This document shows, in pieces, positions 12,980-15,555 of a stretch of DNA of 15,555 nt. Position 1 is the stretch's first letter. The number at the start of each line of letters is the position of its first letter. The position numbers and the translations under genes are program-made. Source of the DNA: Pseudomonadota bacterium (GTDB lineage: Bacteria; Desulfobacterota; DSM-4660; Desulfatiglandales; B25-G16); NCBI GenBank assembly GCA_015223015.1, contig JADFWK010000032.1, forward strand, positions 1 to 15,555, in the 5' to 3' direction. Under the pieces are notes generated by a model. That model made no database searches and had not been told where the DNA came from. It worked only from the letters and a program-made list of their open reading frames with translations.

Positions 12980-13911
12980 CAGACTTTTTCCGGGATCTTT
13001 TCACCCATCAGACCCCATGGCCTGAAAATGAGAACCAGGATAAGAATCACAAAGGCAACCACATCCTTATAGGCAGAAGGAAAAAATGTCGTTGCTAAGG
13101 CCTCGACCAAACCAAGAATGATACCGCCCATCATGGCGCCAAAGATATTTCCAATACCTCCCAGGACAGCAGCCGTAAATCCCTTCAGTCCTGCCTGAAA
13201 TCCCACATAGTAATCAACCTGGGTGAAGAGCAACCCAACAAGCGTTCCAGCCGCTCCCCCTAGTGCCGATCCAACCAGGAACACGAGAACAATAATCCTG
13301 TCCACATCGATGCCCATAAAGGTTGCTGCCTCCGTATCCTGTGCAGTAGCACGCATTGCCTTGCCGACCTTTGTCTTCTTTACCATTACGGTCAAGAGGG
13401 CCATGAGCAGGAAGGTAACAAGGATGACCAGTATCCTCGTAAAGGATAGCACAACATTTCCTATATGAAACACACGGATACTCTCTGGAATGAGGGAAGA
13501 TACATGGAAAAAGCGTATTTCTGCCCCCTGGTAGTTCAGAACCAGGTTCTGCAAGAATATCGAAACCCCAAGGGCGCTGAGAAGCAGATTCAAGCGCGGG
13601 GCCTTTCGGAGTGGACGATAGGCAAATCGTTCAATCATCATCCCCAGCAATCCGGTGACGGCCATGGCAATGATGAGCATGAGGGATATCACAATGGCAG
13701 CATTCATTATTGGTACGTTGTTTCTGCTCAGGAGATTAAGCACCCACCACCCGGCAAAACCACCAATCATGTAGACCTCACCGTGGGCAAAATTGAGCAT
13801 AAACAGAATGCCATATACCATGGTATAACCAATGGCAATAAGCGCATAAACACCCCCGATGGTAAGACCGTTTACCAGTTGCTGGGGTAATTGTTGAAGA
13901 TATACATCCAT
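12979..13911 (-). CDS. livH: Branched-chain amino acid/amide-type ABC transporter permease LivH
   Basis: This 310-residue inner-membrane permease is the partner of the LivM half of the next gene. It has the typical N-terminal stretch LVNGLTIGGVYALIAIGYTM, then MLNFAHGEVYMIGGF, the cytoplasmic GKAMRATAQDTEAATFMGID coupling region (near residue 180-200), and GLKGFTAAVLGGIGN followed by FRPWGLMGEK at the C-terminus. About eight hydrophobic helices are apparent. AAAAGGTAGG lies just before the ATG. A strong hairpin separates it from the binding-protein gene upstream, so it is probably read at a lower level than that gene. Confidence 0.96.
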   Translation of the reverse strand: MDVYLQQLPQQLVNGLTIGGVYALIAIGYTMVYGILFMLNFAHGEVYMIGGFAGWWVLNLLSRNNVPIMNAAIVISLMLIIAMAVTGLLGMMIERFAYRPLRKAPRLNLLLSALGVSIFLQNLVLNYQGAEIRFFHVSSLIPESIRVFHIGNVVLSFTRILVILVTFLLMALLTVMVKKTKVGKAMRATAQDTEAATFMGIDVDRIIVLVFLVGSALGGAAGTLVGLLFTQVDYYVGFQAGLKGFTAAVLGGIGNIFGAMMGGIILGLVEALATTFFPSAYKDVVAFVILILVLIFRPWGLMGEKIPEKV

Positions 13912-13945
13912 GTCGCCTACCTTTTGCAGGGAGAAGTGAAAAAGG

Positions 13946-13978
13946 AAGGCCCTAACCAGATGACTTGGTTAGGGCCTT
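13946..13978 (-). terminator. Intra-operon hairpin between binding protein and permease genes
   Basis: AAGGCCCTAACCA (13946-13958) and TGGTTAGGGCCTT (13966-13978) form a perfect 13-bp stem with a 7-nt loop. On the minus strand it is followed by CCTTTTTC. It begins 14 nt past the binding-protein stop and lies 35 nt before livH. Such hairpins in transporter operons usually act as partial terminators or 3'-end stabilisers, giving an excess of binding protein over permease. Confidence 0.8.
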
Positions 13979-13992
13979 TACTTGGCATACCG

Positions 13993-15153
13993 CTATTTCC
14001 CGGTCATAACAGCCACTTGTTTAAAGTCTTTCCCAACAACCTGAAAGAAGTAGGTGGCGCCACCTTTCAGGTCTCCCTTAGCATCGAAGGTAACGGGGAA
14101 GCCCAGGATTCCCTTATAATTTTCGGTCTGAGATACGTACTTCAAGACTTCCTCCCGGCTGATATCTCCGTCTTTGGCAGCTTTGTCGATGGCCGTTAAC
14201 AGGATATTCATGGCCTCATACGCAGGCGGCCCAAAACCGCTGAGTGCTCCGTATGTGCTCTCATATTTCTTGACGTAGTTGGCCGCCTCCGGGATGGAAT
14301 AGATATCGGGTCCAAAGTGGTAGACATAGGCACCTTCTGCTGCCCCCTCCGAGGCCTCGATAAAGTCCTTCTTATCACGAGCCCCCTCGGTTCCAAAGAA
14401 GGTGGCCTTAATCCCCAACTCCTTTGCCTGCCGCACGCCGATGGCCTGATCTGGAGCAGCGGTGGCAATAAAGAAGAGCACATCGGGTTTGAAGGCCTTG
14501 ACCTTTGTCAGGACAGGCGAAAAATCCTTGGATCCTCCGACAATGGTGTCCTGCATAATATCCGTTATTCCCAGCTTCTTAAAGGCGTTGATCGTCTCAC
14601 TTGCCAGATTTTCGCAGTACGCTACCTTCTCATTGAGGATGGCTATCCGTTTTGCCTTAAGGTAGTCCTTCATGAACAGGGCGCAATTCGGCCCATGAGC
14701 GTCGTTTCTGGCATTGACCCTGAAAAAGTGCTTGTAGCCCTGCTCGGTCAGACTGGGTTTAGAAGCAGCTGTCGTAATACAGGCAAGATTACAGCCACCA
14801 TATGTCTTCATGGTAGCCTGGGCGATATGGCTCATAGGAGGTCCGGCAACACCATACATCAATTTGTCAGAACAGAATTTCTGGGCGACATTGAGTCCCT
14901 GGGCAGGATCCATGGCATCGTCTCCCATGATCTGTTTTATTTTAACGCCTTGAATGCCACCCTTTTGGTTCCACTCATCCACAGCAACCTGAGCCGAGTT
15001 AAAGATTTCCATGCAGGGCGCAGCGGCATCTCCGGTAAAGGCACCGGCATTCCCAACATGAATGCCCTTAGATACATCGGCACCATACCCGGGCATGGCT
15101 GCAAAAAAGACCGCAAAAAAAGCCATTGAGGCCAATACAAAAACTTTTTTCAT
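13993..15153 (-). CDS. Periplasmic substrate-binding protein of the Liv-type transporter (LivK/Peripla_BP_6)
   Basis: This 386-residue type I periplasmic binding protein captures the substrate and delivers it to LivH/LivM. Residues 1-25 are a classic signal peptide (MKKVFVLASMAFFAVFFAAM, then PGYGA) with likely cleavage before Asp26. The mature part has HVGNAGAFTGDAA (ligand loop), AVDEWNQKGGIQGVKI, then CITTAASKPSLTEQGYKHFF, which is the usual second ligand segment, and the hinge region YEAMNILLTAIDKAA. The ATG at 15153 is chosen because AAAGGAGG lies 8 nt upstream and the signal peptide starts there; the frame is open to a GTG at 15204. The ligand loop differs from the common PLSG motif of leucine-binding proteins, so an unusual ligand is possible. 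First gene of its operon. Confidence 0.93.
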   Translation of the reverse strand: MKKVFVLASMAFFAVFFAAMPGYGADVSKGIHVGNAGAFTGDAAAPCMEIFNSAQVAVDEWNQKGGIQGVKIKQIMGDDAMDPAQGLNVAQKFCSDKLMYGVAGPPMSHIAQATMKTYGGCNLACITTAASKPSLTEQGYKHFFRVNARNDAHGPNCALFMKDYLKAKRIAILNEKVAYCENLASETINAFKKLGITDIMQDTIVGGSKDFSPVLTKVKAFKPDVLFFIATAAPDQAIGVRQAKELGIKATFFGTEGARDKKDFIEASEGAAEGAYVYHFGPDIYSIPEAANYVKKYESTYGALSGFGPPAYEAMNILLTAIDKAAKDGDISREEVLKYVSQTENYKGILGFPVTFDAKGDLKGGATYFFQVVGKDFKQVAVMTGK

Positions 15154-15254
15154 TCTCTTATCCTCCTTTTTTAACGTTAGAAGTTGCAAAAAACCTGTCT
15201 CCACCTCCTTTCATTTTTCAGAACTATTTCCCCCCACCCCCCTCCAAAAAAATT

Positions 15255-15283
15255 ACTTTACCAATAATTCTAGCTAAATTCAA
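15255..15283 (-). promoter_or_regulatory. Putative promoter of the liv operon
   Basis: On the minus strand TTGAAT (15283-15278) and TAAAGT (15260-15255) are spaced by 17 nt, each matching 4 of 6 sigma-70 bases. Transcription would start near 15248, giving a leader of about 95 nt. That leader opens with two G6 runs (GGAGGGGGGTGGGGGG on the transcript, from positions 15245-15230) and holds two AAAGGAGG sites. Directly upstream the 8-bp unit GATTTTGA is repeated in tandem (plus strand, about 15289-15304). Confidence 0.3.
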
Positions 15284-15326
15284 TAAAAGATTTTGAGATT
15301 TTGAGTGCGCTACTAAACCCATCCTT

Positions 15327-15555
15327 TTGAGCGATAGTTCCGCTCATATCAATACCAACACCGGAGTGGAAAAGGCTACCAAGGCATTGAAGGGATGCCG
15401 ACTTTGCCCCCGGGAGTGTAGGGTTGGCCGTTTGAACTCTACATGCCTGACTTTAAGTTCTGGGACCAAAGGTGGGCAGAGAGGTATTGCAACGCACCAG
15501 ACTACCGGGAAAAGGCAGTGAAGGCACTGAAAGAGATGCATGCCGAAAAATGCAG
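15327..15555 (+). pseudogene. Decayed radical-SAM activase (PflA-like), internally deleted, runs off the window
   Basis: Two pieces of one protein family lie side by side in different frames. The first frame (TTG at 15327) reads KGCRLCPRECRVGRL, the N-terminal cysteine motif of PflA-like radical-SAM proteins. From about 15434 another frame reads ELYMPDFKFWDQRWAERY, then NAPDYREKAVKALKEMHAEK, which matches the region well after the SAM cluster (usually VDIYxPDFKYxD...APDYxxVAxxAxKEM). The roughly 130-150 residues between them, including the CxxxCxxC cluster motif, are missing, and the frame is shifted at the join. It therefore cannot make a working activase. The 3' end lies outside the window. 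It is divergent from the liv operon. Confidence 0.7.

Noticed and set aside
13465..13890. 141-codon open frame on the plus strand
   Set aside because: Antisense to livH; no motif and no start signal.
14317..15129. Long (270-codon) open frame on the plus strand
   Set aside because: It is antisense to the binding-protein gene, whose signal peptide, ligand motifs and ribosome binding site are clear; the frame is a shadow of that gene.
1..15555. CRISPR arrays, tRNA genes, rRNA genes or an intact insertion sequence
   Set aside because: No regularly spaced repeats, no tRNA-like CCA-ended cloverleaf and no transposase or integrase motif could be found by eye.

Overview
The window looks like a piece of an anaerobic, probably sulfate-reducing or syntrophic, member of the Desulfobacterota (former Deltaproteobacteria). 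The basis is the gene content (a ferredoxin-type 2-oxoacid oxidoreductase, a Liv-type transporter, TRAP-transporter and glycyl-radical-activase debris) and an intergenic repeat at the left end that I recall from that group. No rRNA, tRNA, CRISPR array or intact insertion sequence was seen. Names are assigned from motifs and family knowledge; no database search was run.

Region 1 (288-4684, minus strand) is a compact bacterial microcompartment (BMC) operon. Its order in transcription is: a PLP-dependent class V aminotransferase-fold enzyme with an extra N-terminal BMC-associated module, a pentameric BMC-P vertex protein, a hexameric BMC-H protein, a tandem-domain BMC-T trimer protein, and a cyclic-amide hydrolase of the hydantoinase/dihydropyrimidinase/allantoinase family. 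It holds one shell protein of each class and two enzymes. The usual metabolosome core (aldehyde dehydrogenase, phosphotransacylase, alcohol dehydrogenase) is absent from the window, so this is not a Pdu-, Eut- or Grm-type compartment. It best fits the catalogued but biochemically unassigned BMC loci that lack an aldehyde dehydrogenase.

Region 2 (4901-9643, plus strand) diverges from the BMC operon across about 190 bp. It encodes a five-subunit, NAD(P)-linked, TPP-dependent 2-oxoacid:acceptor oxidoreductase in the order gamma, delta (ferredoxin), alpha, FAD subunit, beta fused to a four-cluster ferredoxin. This is the arrangement of PadEFGHI (phenylglyoxylate:NAD+ oxidoreductase). The stop codon of the last gene is followed at once, in the same frame, by the C-terminal remnant of a TRAP-transporter large permease (DctM).

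Region 3 (9883-15153, minus strand) is a branched-chain-amino-acid/amide-type ABC transporter operon: periplasmic binding protein, an internal hairpin terminator or attenuator, LivH, a LivM-LivG fusion, LivF, and a small protein of unknown function. Region 4 (15327-15555) is the start of a decayed radical-SAM (PflA-like) activase gene with a large internal deletion. Region 0 (1-287) has no gene; it holds a dispersed repeat and strong hairpins.

A working model, which is inference: the Liv transporter imports a nitrogenous compound, the BMC hydrolase opens a cyclic amide and the PLP enzyme processes the resulting amino compound inside the shell, and the PadEFGHI-like complex oxidises a resulting 2-oxoacid to acyl-CoA with reduction of NAD+. 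The substrate is unknown.
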